Assembly: GCA_016214695.1 (NCBI GenBank)
Contig: JACRNY010000005.1
Coordinates: 1 to 64,000 of the forward strand
DNA length: 64,000 nt
Source: Nitrosomonadales bacterium
GTDB taxonomy: Bacteria > Pseudomonadota > Gammaproteobacteria > Burkholderiales > Gallionellaceae
Direction of reading: 5' to 3'
The notes beneath the pieces were generated by a model. That model saw only the letters and a program-made list of their open reading frames with translations, was not told where the DNA came from and did no database searches. Made by a program: the position numbers and the translations under genes. This document shows positions 18,242 to 26,825 of this stretch, piece by piece; positions within the stretch are counted from its first letter, which is position 1; the number at the start of each line of letters is the position of its first letter.

Positions 18242-20293
18242 TTAAAATTCGATGTTGGCCTTCATCCAGACATTGCGGCCCATTTCGTTGACGCGCGTGG
18301 TTTGTGTGTATCCGCTCACCATGGCGCCAGAACGGCTGATGTGCTCCGCATAGGTCTTGTTGAACACGTTATCCACACCGGCAGTGACTTGCACCGTCTT
18401 GTTGGCACGCCAGCCGCCGTTGACCGAGAACACGCTGAAACCACTCGATGCACCGATGTCCTGTCCGGCGATATTGCCCTGCTTCACCGCCACGCGCTTC
18501 TGCGCCGCAACAGCGCGCAGCAGGCCGCCGAACGACCACACCTTGTCGTCATAGTTGAGGCCGAGACGCGCCTCCAGCGGCGGGATCTGCCCGAGTGCCG
18601 TGCCATCGGTATCGTTGTTGCCATGCACATACGCCAGGCTGCCATCCATCTTCCAGCTATCCGCCAGCTGCCATGCCATGCCGGCTTCGGCACCGTAGGT
18701 GGTTGCATCCACGTTGCGGGTGACAGTGATGGTCCGCGTCGTCGGGACGGTCTTGACGACACCCGACTGGATCAGGATGAAATCCTTGACCTTGCTGTAG
18801 AACGCCGAGACCGATCCGGAAACCGCACCTTCACTGAAGTGCAGCCCCGCATCCAGTTGGGTGGTCTTTTCCGGATTGGTATTGAAAGCGCTGGTCGTGG
18901 TCAGGCTTTCCTTGTTCGCCGAGATCAGCTCCCAATAATCGGGGAAGCGTTCGGTGTGACCGATGCCGGCATAGACGGTGGCTGGTGTGGCTGACATGTC
19001 GCGCTCAAGACGCACAAAACCGCTGTTCAACATTTTGTCGCGGCTTTGCCCGGAGGTCGGATTGGCAACCGTGTATGCCACGTTGTTTGCATCCCGAGCC
19101 ATCAACATGGCGGCGCGCTTGTCTTCCGCATGCCAGCTATCGACGCGCAGACCACCGACGACCCGACTGCTGTCGCTCGTGTCGTAGGTCGCTTCGCCGA
19201 ACACGCCGTAATTGCGGAAGTTGGCATCCTCGGTGCGCGCCATCAGTTCATAGGGGGTCGTTGTCTGGTTCATGGTCGAACGCAGCGTATGCTTGTTGCT
19301 CTGGTAATCCACACCCACCTTGGCACGAGTGGTATCGCTCATGGCCAGACCGAACACCGAACGCAGCCCCATGGTCTCGCGATCAGGGTTGCTGACCATC
19401 TTCGTCATGGCGGTCTGCGTGCGCAGGCTGTAGTTATCCATCACATGGTCGACGTAGTTGTAATACACCTGCGCCTCGACGCTATCCAGCGTCCCGCCCA
19501 TGTGCTGCTTGTCGAGCTTCAGACCGACGTTGTCGCGTGCGAACTTGACGCCATCCATGCTGCGATCCGCGTAGGCTGCATGTCCGTCGCTCCTGGCTGC
19601 CGTCATTTCCAGACGGGTATTGTCATCCGGCGTCCAGCCCACCGCGCCATTGGCGCTCCAGCGGGTATACGCAGAGTGCACAGCCTTGCCGTTGCCGTCC
19701 TCGTAGTCGTTGGAATCGGTTCTTGTCGCGCCCGCGCGCAGGTAGTAATTCGCATTGCCTGTCTTTACGTCCAGCATTTCATCATTGCGGCCAAAGCTGC
19801 CGAGCATGAGCGAACCCTGAGCTTGGGTTCCAACCTGACCGGCGCGATCGACGACGCGCTCGAACAGCACAGCAGCGGCCGAGTTACCCGGCCCGTACAG
19901 CACGGTTTGCGGCCCTTTCAGCAAGGTGATGCGATCGTAGGATGCGGGGAAAACGTAAGCTGTCGGCGGATCCATGCGCATTCCGCATCCGCCCAGGATC
20001 TGCTCGCCATCCAGCAGGATGTTCAGACGCGAACCGGCCATGCCGCGGAACACGGGGTCGCCATCGGTGCCGCCCTTGCGGATGACCGAAAAACCCGGGA
20101 TGGTTTTGAGATAGTCCGCACCGTCATGGGCGGGTACCGGCTGGCGCGGCTTCTTGGGGTCGGTCTTCACCGTCAGGGGTTCCGTGCTCTGCGGGGCAGT
20201 CACCACCACCTCGTCCAGCGACTCTGCTGCCTGCGCCAGATTGCTCATCGCCAATGCGACCGCGACTGCACTCAACTTCAACTTCATACTCAT
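18242..20293 (-). CDS. TonB-dependent copper receptor, OprC/NosA family
   Basis: A 683-residue outer-membrane receptor. It has a signal peptide (AVAVALAMSNLAQA), a TonB box (DEVVVTAP), a plug domain and a 22-strand barrel ending in Phe (KANIEF). The copper-binding residues of OprC are matched: C103 and M107 in GGCGMRMDPP of the plug, and H283-x-M285 in VDHVMDNY of the barrel. It should import copper. The start at 20293 has GGAG nine bases before it. The gene heads the operon with both PCuAC genes and diverges from regB. Confidence 0.93.
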   Translation of the reverse strand: MSMKLKLSAVAVALAMSNLAQAAESLDEVVVTAPQSTEPLTVKTDPKKPRQPVPAHDGADYLKTIPGFSVIRKGGTDGDPVFRGMAGSRLNILLDGEQILGGCGMRMDPPTAYVFPASYDRITLLKGPQTVLYGPGNSAAAVLFERVVDRAGQVGTQAQGSLMLGSFGRNDEMLDVKTGNANYYLRAGATRTDSNDYEDGNGKAVHSAYTRWSANGAVGWTPDDNTRLEMTAARSDGHAAYADRSMDGVKFARDNVGLKLDKQHMGGTLDSVEAQVYYNYVDHVMDNYSLRTQTAMTKMVSNPDRETMGLRSVFGLAMSDTTRAKVGVDYQSNKHTLRSTMNQTTTPYELMARTEDANFRNYGVFGEATYDTSDSSRVVGGLRVDSWHAEDKRAAMLMARDANNVAYTVANPTSGQSRDKMLNSGFVRLERDMSATPATVYAGIGHTERFPDYWELISANKESLTTTSAFNTNPEKTTQLDAGLHFSEGAVSGSVSAFYSKVKDFILIQSGVVKTVPTTRTITVTRNVDATTYGAEAGMAWQLADSWKMDGSLAYVHGNNDTDGTALGQIPPLEARLGLNYDDKVWSFGGLLRAVAAQKRVAVKQGNIAGQDIGASSGFSVFSVNGGWRANKTVQVTAGVDNVFNKTYAEHISRSGAMVSGYTQTTRVNEMGRNVWMKANIEF

Positions 20294-20367
20294 CTCAATA
20301 CTCTCCAATGAATTGACCGGGGGTAAAATCCGTCACGGATTGTATGGAAATATTCCGGCCCGACCCT

Positions 20368-20382
20368 GCGACATATTGCCGC
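20368..20382. promoter_or_regulatory. RegA/RegR-like binding box between copper operon and regB
   Basis: The sequence GCGACATATTGCCGC fits the RegR-type consensus GNGRCRTTNNGNCGC, as I recall it, at 14 of 15 positions, and equally on the opposite strand since it is an imperfect palindrome. It sits 75 nt upstream of the receptor start and 39 nt upstream of regB, the sensor of the RegA family regulator encoded next to it. Autoregulation and control of the copper operon are inferred. Confidence 0.5.
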
Positions 20383-20420
20383 ACCCTTTGCCGCATGCGA
20401 CTCCGGTAGAATCCCCGCCC

Positions 20421-21752
20421 ATGAATTCATCCCTGCTCGCCACCCAGACCGGTCATTCGCATCTGCGCCGATTGTTCCTGTTGCGCTGCGGAGCCGTCAT
20501 TGCGCAGTTCGCCACGCTGATCCTGATCCACCGCTTCCTCAGCCACGACTTCGCCTGGGGACCGATGCTGGGCGCGGTCGGCTTCCTCACCGCGGTGAAC
20601 GTCCTGACCTGGTGGCGGCTGTCGCTCGACCTGCCGGTGGGCAATCTGGAGCTGTTCCTGCAGCTGAGCGTGGACGTGCTGGTGCTGACCGTGCTGCTCT
20701 ACTACGGCGGCGGCTCGACCAACCCCTTCGTCTCGCTCTATCTGCTGCCGCTGGTGATCGCCGCCGCAACGCTGACGCGCCGCCACACCTGGGGCATGGC
20801 CGCACTGACGCTGGCCTGCTACAGCCTGCTGATGGTGTGGTATGTGCCGTTGCCGAACCCGCCGACGCAAGACGCCGCCGCAATGCAGGGCATGGACCAC
20901 TCGCACCACGACATGAGCGCGATGACAGCCCCGGCCGCGACCGCATCCCCGCTGGAAGATGCCTTCAACACCCATGTACTCGGCATGTGGCTGGGCTTCG
21001 TCATCAGCGCCGTGGTGGTGGCTTACTTCGCCGCGGAGATGGCGCGGGCCGTGCGCATACGCGATGCACAACTCACCCGGGTGCGCGAAGAGACCTTGCG
21101 CAACGAGCGCATCGTCGCCCTGGGTACGCAGGCCGCGGGCGCCGCCCACGAACTCGGCACACCGCTGGCCACCATGTCGGTCGTCATCGGCGAGATGCGC
21201 CACGACTGCACTTCGCCGGAACAGAAGGAGAACCTGACCATCCTCGACGAGCAGGTGAAGAGCTGCAAACGCATCCTCGATTCGCTGCTCTCGCACGCGC
21301 AGGAAACCAGCGACGAACTGTCGCTGGAGGAATACATCCGCAACGTTCTCGACGAGTGGCAGCTGCTGCGTCCGACCGTGCGCTACCGCTTCAAACTCGA
21401 GGGCATCCAGCCGTCGCCGCGCTTGCGTGCCGACCCCGCGCTCCGCTCGGCACTGCTGAACCTGCTGAACAATGCAGCCGATGCCTCGCCGGAAGAGATG
21501 TCCATCCTGCTGCGCTGGGATGAAGACCGAATCGTGCTGGAGATCCACGATCACGGTCCCGGACTCACGCCCGAAGCCGCCGCGCGTGCCGGATCGGCAT
21601 TCTTCACCACCAAGCAGGAAGGGCGCGGACTCGGCCTGTTCCTCGCCAATGCCACACTGGAGCGGATGGGCGGAAGCGTGCGTCTCTACAACCGCGAAGG
21701 CGGCGGCGCCACCACCGAAGTGATCATCCCCTTGCGCAGGAGAAGCGCGTGA
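20421..21752 (+). CDS. regB: RegB/PrrB-type redox sensor histidine kinase
   Basis: A 443-residue membrane kinase. Six membrane segments span residues about 18-205, with the ubiquinone-site heptapeptide GGGSTNPF at 96-103. The H box contains H243 (GAAHELGTPLA), a cysteine C282 lies in the dimerisation helix at the place of the redox-active Cys of RegB, and the ATPase has NAADASPE (N box) and GRGLGLFLAN (G box). Unusual is the periplasmic loop before the last helix: residues 155-168 hold four Met and three His (MQGMDHSHHDMSAM), a possible metal site. It overlaps regA by four bases. Confidence 0.92.
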   Translation: MNSSLLATQTGHSHLRRLFLLRCGAVIAQFATLILIHRFLSHDFAWGPMLGAVGFLTAVNVLTWWRLSLDLPVGNLELFLQLSVDVLVLTVLLYYGGGSTNPFVSLYLLPLVIAAATLTRRHTWGMAALTLACYSLLMVWYVPLPNPPTQDAAAMQGMDHSHHDMSAMTAPAATASPLEDAFNTHVLGMWLGFVISAVVVAYFAAEMARAVRIRDAQLTRVREETLRNERIVALGTQAAGAAHELGTPLATMSVVIGEMRHDCTSPEQKENLTILDEQVKSCKRILDSLLSHAQETSDELSLEEYIRNVLDEWQLLRPTVRYRFKLEGIQPSPRLRADPALRSALLNLLNNAADASPEEMSILLRWDEDRIVLEIHDHGPGLTPEAAARAGSAFFTTKQEGRGLGLFLANATLERMGGSVRLYNREGGGATTEVIIPLRRRSA

Positions 21753-22288
21753 ACCCGCAAGAGCGCCCCTCTCTGCTGCTGGTGGACGACGATGCGACGT
21801 TCCGCACGGTACTGTCGCGCGCGCTGGAGAAACGCGGCTTCGCAGTGGTCACGGCCAGCAGCGTGGAACAGGCCCTGCCCCTGGCGATCGCCAATCCGCC
21901 CGAGTATGCCGTACTCGACCTGAAGATGGATGGCGCCTCCGGCCTGGTGCTGGTGCAGAAACTGCACGAACTCGATCCCGCCACCCGCATCGTGATGCTC
22001 ACCGGCTATGCCAGCATCGCCACCGCAGTGGAAGCGATCAAACTGGGGGCGACGCAATACCTCTCCAAACCGGCGAATGCCGACGAGATCGTCGCCGCCT
22101 TCGGCCACCACGCCAGCACCGATGTCCGCTTCGAGGCGCAGCCGGCCACGGTGGAACGGCTGGAATGGGAACACATCCAGCGCGTGCTGCACGAGAATGG
22201 CGACAACATCTCTGCCACCGCGCGCGTACTCAACATGCACCGCCGCACCCTGCAACGAAAACTGTCGAAACGCCCGGCAGGCCTTTGA
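21749..22288 (+). CDS. regA: RegA/PrrA-type response regulator
   Basis: The 179-residue regulator starts with GTG in a GTGA overlap with the regB stop. Its receiver domain has the acidic pair VDDD at residues 12-15, the phospho-acceptor D57 (VLDLKMDG) and K109 region SKPANADE. The short Fis-like DNA-binding domain reads NISATARVLNMHRRTLQRKL, nearly invariant in RegA, PrrA and ActR proteins. Such regulators control respiration, energy generation and oxidase genes in response to quinone redox state. Confidence 0.93.
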   Translation: MNPQERPSLLLVDDDATFRTVLSRALEKRGFAVVTASSVEQALPLAIANPPEYAVLDLKMDGASGLVLVQKLHELDPATRIVMLTGYASIATAVEAIKLGATQYLSKPANADEIVAAFGHHASTDVRFEAQPATVERLEWEHIQRVLHENGDNISATARVLNMHRRTLQRKLSKRPAGL

Positions 22289-22377
22289 ACAGCATCAACT
22301 CCCGCAACTGGTTCGTCGAAGTTCGAGTTAGAATCCGCCCATAACGCGAGCCAACACCGAACCATATCGAGGGAACA

Positions 22378-23244
22378 ATGAGCGACCAGCACGTCAACCT
22401 GAAAGCAGCCGTCCGCAATCTGAACAGCCTGCCCGCGATGCCGGTGATCGCGCAAAAACTGCTGGCGCTCAAACTGGACAGCGAAGAAGGCGAACGGCAG
22501 ATGATGATGCTGATCTCGCAGGATCCGACGATCTCCGCCAAGATCATCGGTCTGGCGAATTCGCCGTTGCTCGGCGCCACCCGCAAGATCGCGGCGATCA
22601 AGGATGCCGCCATGCTGCTGGGCCTGACCCGCGTGAAGTCTGTCGCCACCGGCATCGCCGTCATGTCGCTGGTGAACAAACCCATTGGCCGCTTCGATCC
22701 TCAGGAGCTGTGGATGCATAACCTGGGTGTGGCCTTCGCCATGCTGCCGGTGGTGCGGGCCATGCCTGCCAGAAGCCGCCCGCAGGATGACATGATCTTC
22801 CTCGCCGGCATGCTGCACGACATCGGCTACCTTGCACTTGCCCATCTGGATGTGCAGCGCAGCGATGACCTGCATACCCGTTTTGTCATCGAACCGGAAA
22901 GGTCGTGCATCGAGATCGAACGCGAGCTGCTGGAAGTGACGCACGATGAACTGGGTGCGGAACTGGCAAAACACTGGAACCTGCCCGAGGAGATCGTTGC
23001 TGTGATCCGCTACCACCACACGCCGGATGTCGAGGAAGCCAGCAACGCCCAACCGCTGGTGCGCATCGTCAACATCACCGAAAGGCTGATCCCTTCATTT
23101 GGAATGCGAGAGTTCGTTGGCGACAGCGTCGCTCCCGAAGAGTGGGCAGCGCTGGGGATCGACCCCGAGCGCGCCGAAGACATAACCGCTCAGGCGGTAG
23201 AGCAGGCAGAGCAGGCGACACAGTTCGCCAGTTCGTTCAACTGA
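22378..23244 (+). CDS. HDOD domain protein
   Basis: A 288-residue soluble protein with one HDOD domain over residues about 17-215 (LNSLPAMPVIAQKLLALKL, DPTISAKIIGLANSP, MLHDIGYLAL, HWNLPEEIVAVIRYHH). HDOD proteins lack the full HD metal site and act as scaffolds in two-component, motility or c-di-GMP signalling. There is no effector domain. Its stop overlaps the end of the convergent CZB protein gene by eight bases. Confidence 0.9.
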   Translation: MSDQHVNLKAAVRNLNSLPAMPVIAQKLLALKLDSEEGERQMMMLISQDPTISAKIIGLANSPLLGATRKIAAIKDAAMLLGLTRVKSVATGIAVMSLVNKPIGRFDPQELWMHNLGVAFAMLPVVRAMPARSRPQDDMIFLAGMLHDIGYLALAHLDVQRSDDLHTRFVIEPERSCIEIERELLEVTHDELGAELAKHWNLPEEIVAVIRYHHTPDVEEASNAQPLVRIVNITERLIPSFGMREFVGDSVAPEEWAALGIDPERAEDITAQAVEQAEQATQFASSFN

Positions 23245-23692
23245 CGCTCCAGACCTGCTTGTTGATCGACTCGTTCAACTCGGTGATGGCGATCAGCACG
23301 CGCCGCAACGACTGGGACAATTCATCCTTGCGCATGCGCTCGGCAGAGATCCAGCTGCCGGCCTGAATCATCGCCAGGACTTCGGAAGCCAGAAGGTGGA
23401 ATTCGGTGTGAGCCTCCTGCAAACGCGCGAAAGCGCGCAACTGGCCGAAGCGGGATATGCCGACGCCTTTCAGCCACCGCTCCAATTCGCAACATTGCCC
23501 CAACTCGGTGAGATCCGAGATCGACTGCGGCAATTCACCGTGTACAAAATCCTTCACGCGGCCGAAGAACAGCACATGCGACTCCGCGACACTGACGAAA
23601 TCGATCCCAGCCGGCGTGGTGGCGCGAGTCGGTTCGGTATGCACCGGCAGTCTGCCGATCTCTTGTACCATTCCTGCGCTGACGAGTTGCAT
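23237..23692 (-). CDS. Stand-alone CZB (chemoreceptor zinc-binding) domain protein
   Basis: A 151-residue protein. The CZB ligand pattern is visible: H39 (ESHVLFFGRVKDF), C68 (QCCELERWLKG) and H95 with H99 (EAHTEFHLL). CZB domains bind zinc with three His and one Cys and sense zinc or hypochlorous acid, normally attached to chemoreceptors or diguanylate cyclases. Here it stands alone with a short N-terminal segment. AAGGAG precedes the ATG. It is convergent with the HDOD gene, sharing eight bases. Confidence 0.8.
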   Translation of the reverse strand: MQLVSAGMVQEIGRLPVHTEPTRATTPAGIDFVSVAESHVLFFGRVKDFVHGELPQSISDLTELGQCCELERWLKGVGISRFGQLRAFARLQEAHTEFHLLASEVLAMIQAGSWISAERMRKDELSQSLRRVLIAITELNESINKQVWSVS

Positions 23693-23842
23693 GACGATCT
23701 CCTTGAATTTCGTTTCCAGATGCCCGCATTGTCTGCTTGCGCATGGTGGTGAAACAATATGCCGTACGTACTAGACCGTGCCTATACCTCCGCCCTGCAT
23801 ATCTATACCTTATCTAGTCCGCAGACCGCCAAGTCACATGCC

Positions 23843-23851
23843 TGTTATAAT
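23843..23851 (+). promoter_or_regulatory. Extended -10 promoter before the dacC-like operon
   Basis: TGTTATAAT gives a TG extension plus a perfect TATAAT, about 70 nt before the start codon. No good -35 is seen at 17 nt, which an extended -10 can tolerate. Confidence 0.5.
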
Positions 23852-23922
23852 TCGCATGCCGCAGTTCAAGTTCCACAAGATCCGCGCAAAGCCGACTTTC
23901 ACCACCAACCTGTTGATCCAAT

Positions 23923-25050
23923 ATGAAGTTCTTTCAGATACTGCTTTTCTCCCTGTTTCCCGCACTGGCATTCTCCCAACCGCAAACCCCACCCGCCCCT
24001 GCAGCCAATTCGTATGCGCTGTATGACTACACCAGCGGACAATTCCTGGTCGAGCAGAATGGGAATGGACATATCCCTCCCGCGCACCTGACCAAACTGA
24101 TGACGGCCTATGTCGTGTTCGGCGCGATCAAGCAGGGCAAACTGTCGCTCACCCAGCGCCTCATGCCCTCGGCCTATGCGACGCGCCTGCAAACCGAAGA
24201 ATCGCGCATGTTCCTGGGGGCCGGCAAGGAAGTGACCGTGGAAGAGCTGCTGCGTGGGTTGATCGTCCAGTCCGCCAACGACGCGGCACGCGTGCTGGCC
24301 GAGGCGATCGCCAATCACGAGATGGCGCTGGCCGACACGATGAACAGCGAGGCCCAGCGACTGGGGCTCAAGGACACACACTTCGTCAACGCCACCGGCC
24401 TGCCCGATGCGCAGCACTACAGCAGCGCGCATGACCTGGCCCTGATCGCCGCCGCACTGATCCGCGATTTCCCCGAGTTCTATTACATCTACGCCCAGCG
24501 CGAGTACCAGTACAACGGCATCAACCAGTTCAACCGCAACCGTCTGCTCTGGCTCGATCCCTTCGTGGACGGTCTGGCGACGGGCCACACCGCGACCGAT
24601 GACTTCTACCTGATCGCCTCGGCCAAGCGCGACGAGCGCCGCCTGATCTCGGTGGTGCTCGGCACCACCACCGAAAAGCTGCGCAACAGCGAAAGCCAGC
24701 GCCTGCTGAACCACGGCTTCCAGAACTTCGAGGCCATCAAGCTCTATCCCAAGGAACAGGTCGTCAACACCAAGCGCATCTGGAAAGGCACCTCCAGCAA
24801 CCTGAACATCGGCTTCCGCACGGATCGCTACATCACCATTCCCAAGGGCCAGCGTGATGCACTCAAAGCCACACTGGAGACCCGGCAGCCCATCCTCGCC
24901 CCGGTCAACCGCGGCCAGCAGATCGGCATCCTGCACCTCAAGCTGAACGATGAACCGTATCTCGACCTGCCGCTCGTTGCACTGGACGATATCCGCCTGG
25001 CGAATGTATTCTCACGGGGCGTGGACAACATCCGGTTGCTGTTCCAATAA
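23923..25050 (+). CDS. PBP5/DacC-like protein with two catalytic residues lost (pseudoenzyme)
   Basis: The 375-residue exported protein aligns along its whole length with the D-Ala-D-Ala carboxypeptidases PBP5/PBP6 (S11 family), including the C-terminal PBP5 domain (TIPKGQRDALKATL). The active site is altered: the nucleophile of SxxK is H55 (PAHLTK, codon CAC at 24085) and the Lys of KTG is A219 (DGLATGHT, codon GCG at 24577). SxN is intact (S117-A-N). Known S11 enzymes need both residues, so catalysis is very unlikely. The terminal amphipathic anchor is also short. It is first in an operon with D-amino acid transaminase, ybeD and lipB. Confidence 0.88.
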   Translation: MKFFQILLFSLFPALAFSQPQTPPAPAANSYALYDYTSGQFLVEQNGNGHIPPAHLTKLMTAYVVFGAIKQGKLSLTQRLMPSAYATRLQTEESRMFLGAGKEVTVEELLRGLIVQSANDAARVLAEAIANHEMALADTMNSEAQRLGLKDTHFVNATGLPDAQHYSSAHDLALIAAALIRDFPEFYYIYAQREYQYNGINQFNRNRLLWLDPFVDGLATGHTATDDFYLIASAKRDERRLISVVLGTTTEKLRNSESQRLLNHGFQNFEAIKLYPKEQVVNTKRIWKGTSSNLNIGFRTDRYITIPKGQRDALKATLETRQPILAPVNRGQQIGILHLKLNDEPYLDLPLVALDDIRLANVFSRGVDNIRLLFQ

Positions 25051-25060
25051 GGAGCAAGGC

Positions 25061-25915
25061 ATGGCCATCTATCTCAACGGTTCCTTCATGCCCATCGAGG
25101 ACGCGAAGGTATCGGTGCTGGATCGTGGCTTCATCTTCGGCGACGGCGTGTATGAGGTCATCCCCGTCTATTCGCGCCGCGCCTTTCGTATGGCCGAACA
25201 CCTCAAGCGCCTGCAACACAGCCTGGACGGCATCAAGCTGGCGAACCCGCACAGCGAGAGCGAGTGGAGCGACATCCTCAATGAACTCATCCAGCGCAAC
25301 GAACCCGAAGACCAATACCTCTATCTGCACATCACGCGCGGCGTCGCCAAGCGCGACCATGCGTTTCCCGTGCCGCCGGTAGCGCCCACCGTGTTCGTGC
25401 TCAGCAACCCGCTCACCACACCGCCGCCCGAATTGCTGCAAAGCGGCATCGCCTGCATCACCGTGCAGGACAACCGCTGGCTGCGCTGCGACATCAAGTC
25501 CATCGCGCTGCTGCCCAACGTGCTGCTGCGCCAGGCCGCGGTCGAAGCCGGCTGCGCCGAAGCCATCCTCATCCGCGACGATGCCTTCCTCACCGAAGGT
25601 GCGGCCAGCAACATCTTTGTGGTGAAAGACGGCAAGCTGCTTGCCCCGCCCAAGGACAACCTCATGCTGCCCGGCATCACCTACGACGTCATCCTCGAAC
25701 TCGCCGCTGCCAACGGCATCCCGCATGAAGTGCGGCGCGTGTCGAAGGCTGAAGTGTTCAATGCCGACGAATTGCTGCTGACCTCTTCCACCAGGGAAGT
25801 GCTGGCCATCACCACGCTCGACGGCAAGCCCGTGGGCAACGGCAAGCCCGGCGCGATGTTCGCCAGGCTGCATAAGCTGTATCAAACCTTCAAACGCGAA
25901 GTGATGCGCAAATGA
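25061..25915 (+). CDS. dat: D-amino acid aminotransferase (class IV PLP enzyme)
   Basis: A 284-residue enzyme interconverting D-alanine/pyruvate and D-glutamate/2-oxoglutarate. [17 protein letters not shown], the PLP Lys K146 ([13 protein letters not shown]) and [10 protein letters not shown] are class IV signatures and the spacing suits D-AAT better than branched-chain transaminases. AAGGAG sits seven bases before the ATG at 25061, ten bases after the dacC-like stop. Its place beside a D,D-carboxypeptidase homologue points to D-alanine recycling for the wall. Confidence 0.9.
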   Translation: MAIYLNGSFMPIEDAKVSVLDRGFIFGDGVYEVIPVYSRRAFRMAEHLKRLQHSLDGIKLANPHSESEWSDILNELIQRNEPEDQYLYLHITRGVAKRDHAFPVPPVAPTVFVLSNPLTTPPPELLQSGIACITVQDNRWLRCDIKSIALLPNVLLRQAAVEAGCAEAILIRDDAFLTEGAASNIFVVKDGKLLAPPKDNLMLPGITYDVILELAAANGIPHEVRRVSKAEVFNADELLLTSSTREVLAITTLDGKPVGNGKPGAMFARLHKLYQTFKREVMRK

Positions 25916-26181
25916 TCGATCCGAAAGACTCCCTCATCGAGTACCCCTGCGACTTCCCGCTCAAGGTCTTCGGCGAAGCCAAGCCGGATTTTGCCCGGGC
26001 CATCGCCACCGTCGTGCAGGTGCACGCACCGGATTTCGATGCTGCCAGCATCGAGATGCGCAGCAGCACAGGCGCGAAATACCTCAGCCTCACCTGCACC
26101 ATCCGCGCCACCTCGCGCGAACAGCTCGACAACCTGTACCGCGACTTGAGCAGTCATCCGATGGTAAAGATGGTGCTATGA
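25912..26181 (+). CDS. ybeD: YbeD/DUF493 family protein
   Basis: An 89-residue alpha-beta protein: [16 protein letters not shown] at the start and [15 protein letters not shown] at the end are typical. YbeD proteins are small regulatory-fold proteins almost always encoded next to lipB, and are thought to influence lipoate metabolism, though no activity is proven. The gene overlaps both neighbours by four bases. Confidence 0.92.
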   Translation: MIDPKDSLIEYPCDFPLKVFGEAKPDFARAIATVVQVHAPDFDAASIEMRSSTGAKYLSLTCTIRATSREQLDNLYRDLSSHPMVKMVL

Positions 26182-26825
26182 CTCCCCACCTGCACGTGCG
26201 CGCGATCGGCATGGTCGACTACGAGCCGACCTGGCGCGACATGCAGCGCTTCACTGCCGAACGCACCCCCGACACTGTGGACGAGATATGGCTGGTGCAG
26301 CACCCGCCCACCTACACGCAAGGCCAGGCCGGCAAACCGGAGCACCTGCTCAACCCTACCTCCATCCCTGTCGTGAAGATAGACCGCGGCGGCCAGATCA
26401 CCTACCACGGCCCCGGCCAGATCGTCGCCTACCTGCTGCTCGACCTGCGCCGCTGGAAGATCAACGTGCGCGAACTGGTGCGCCTGATGGAACAGGCCGT
26501 CATCGACCTGCTCGCCGAATATGGCGTGAAAGCCGAAGGCCGCGAGGATGCGCCCGGCGTGTATGTGAACGACGCCAAGATCGCCGCGCTGGGCCTGAAG
26601 ATAAAGAACGGCTGCAGCTATCACGGCCTCTCGTTCAACGTCGACATGGACCTCAGCCCGTTCGCCAACATCAACCCCTGCGGCTATCAGGGGCTGAAGG
26701 TCACACAGTGCGTAGGACTCGGCATCACCGTGCCGCTGGAAGAACTGCAAGCCGAACTCACGCAGAACCTGGTGCACGGCCTGCAGCATCACTTCGAAAG
26801 AAAGCGCCAGCTCGAACAGCAATGA
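26178..26825 (+). CDS. lipB: Octanoyl-(lipoyl carrier protein) transferase
   Basis: LipB moves octanoate from ACP to lipoyl domains, the first step of lipoate synthesis. The 215-residue product shows [15 protein letters not shown], the Lys of [12 protein letters not shown] and the acyl-thioester cysteine C168 in INPCGYQGL. Overlap ATGA with ybeD. The lipoyl synthase gene lipA, which usually follows, is not here; a different small gene takes its place. Confidence 0.96.
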   Translation: MTPHLHVRAIGMVDYEPTWRDMQRFTAERTPDTVDEIWLVQHPPTYTQGQAGKPEHLLNPTSIPVVKIDRGGQITYHGPGQIVAYLLLDLRRWKINVRELVRLMEQAVIDLLAEYGVKAEGREDAPGVYVNDAKIAALGLKIKNGCSYHGLSFNVDMDLSPFANINPCGYQGLKVTQCVGLGITVPLEELQAELTQNLVHGLQHHFERKRQLEQQ

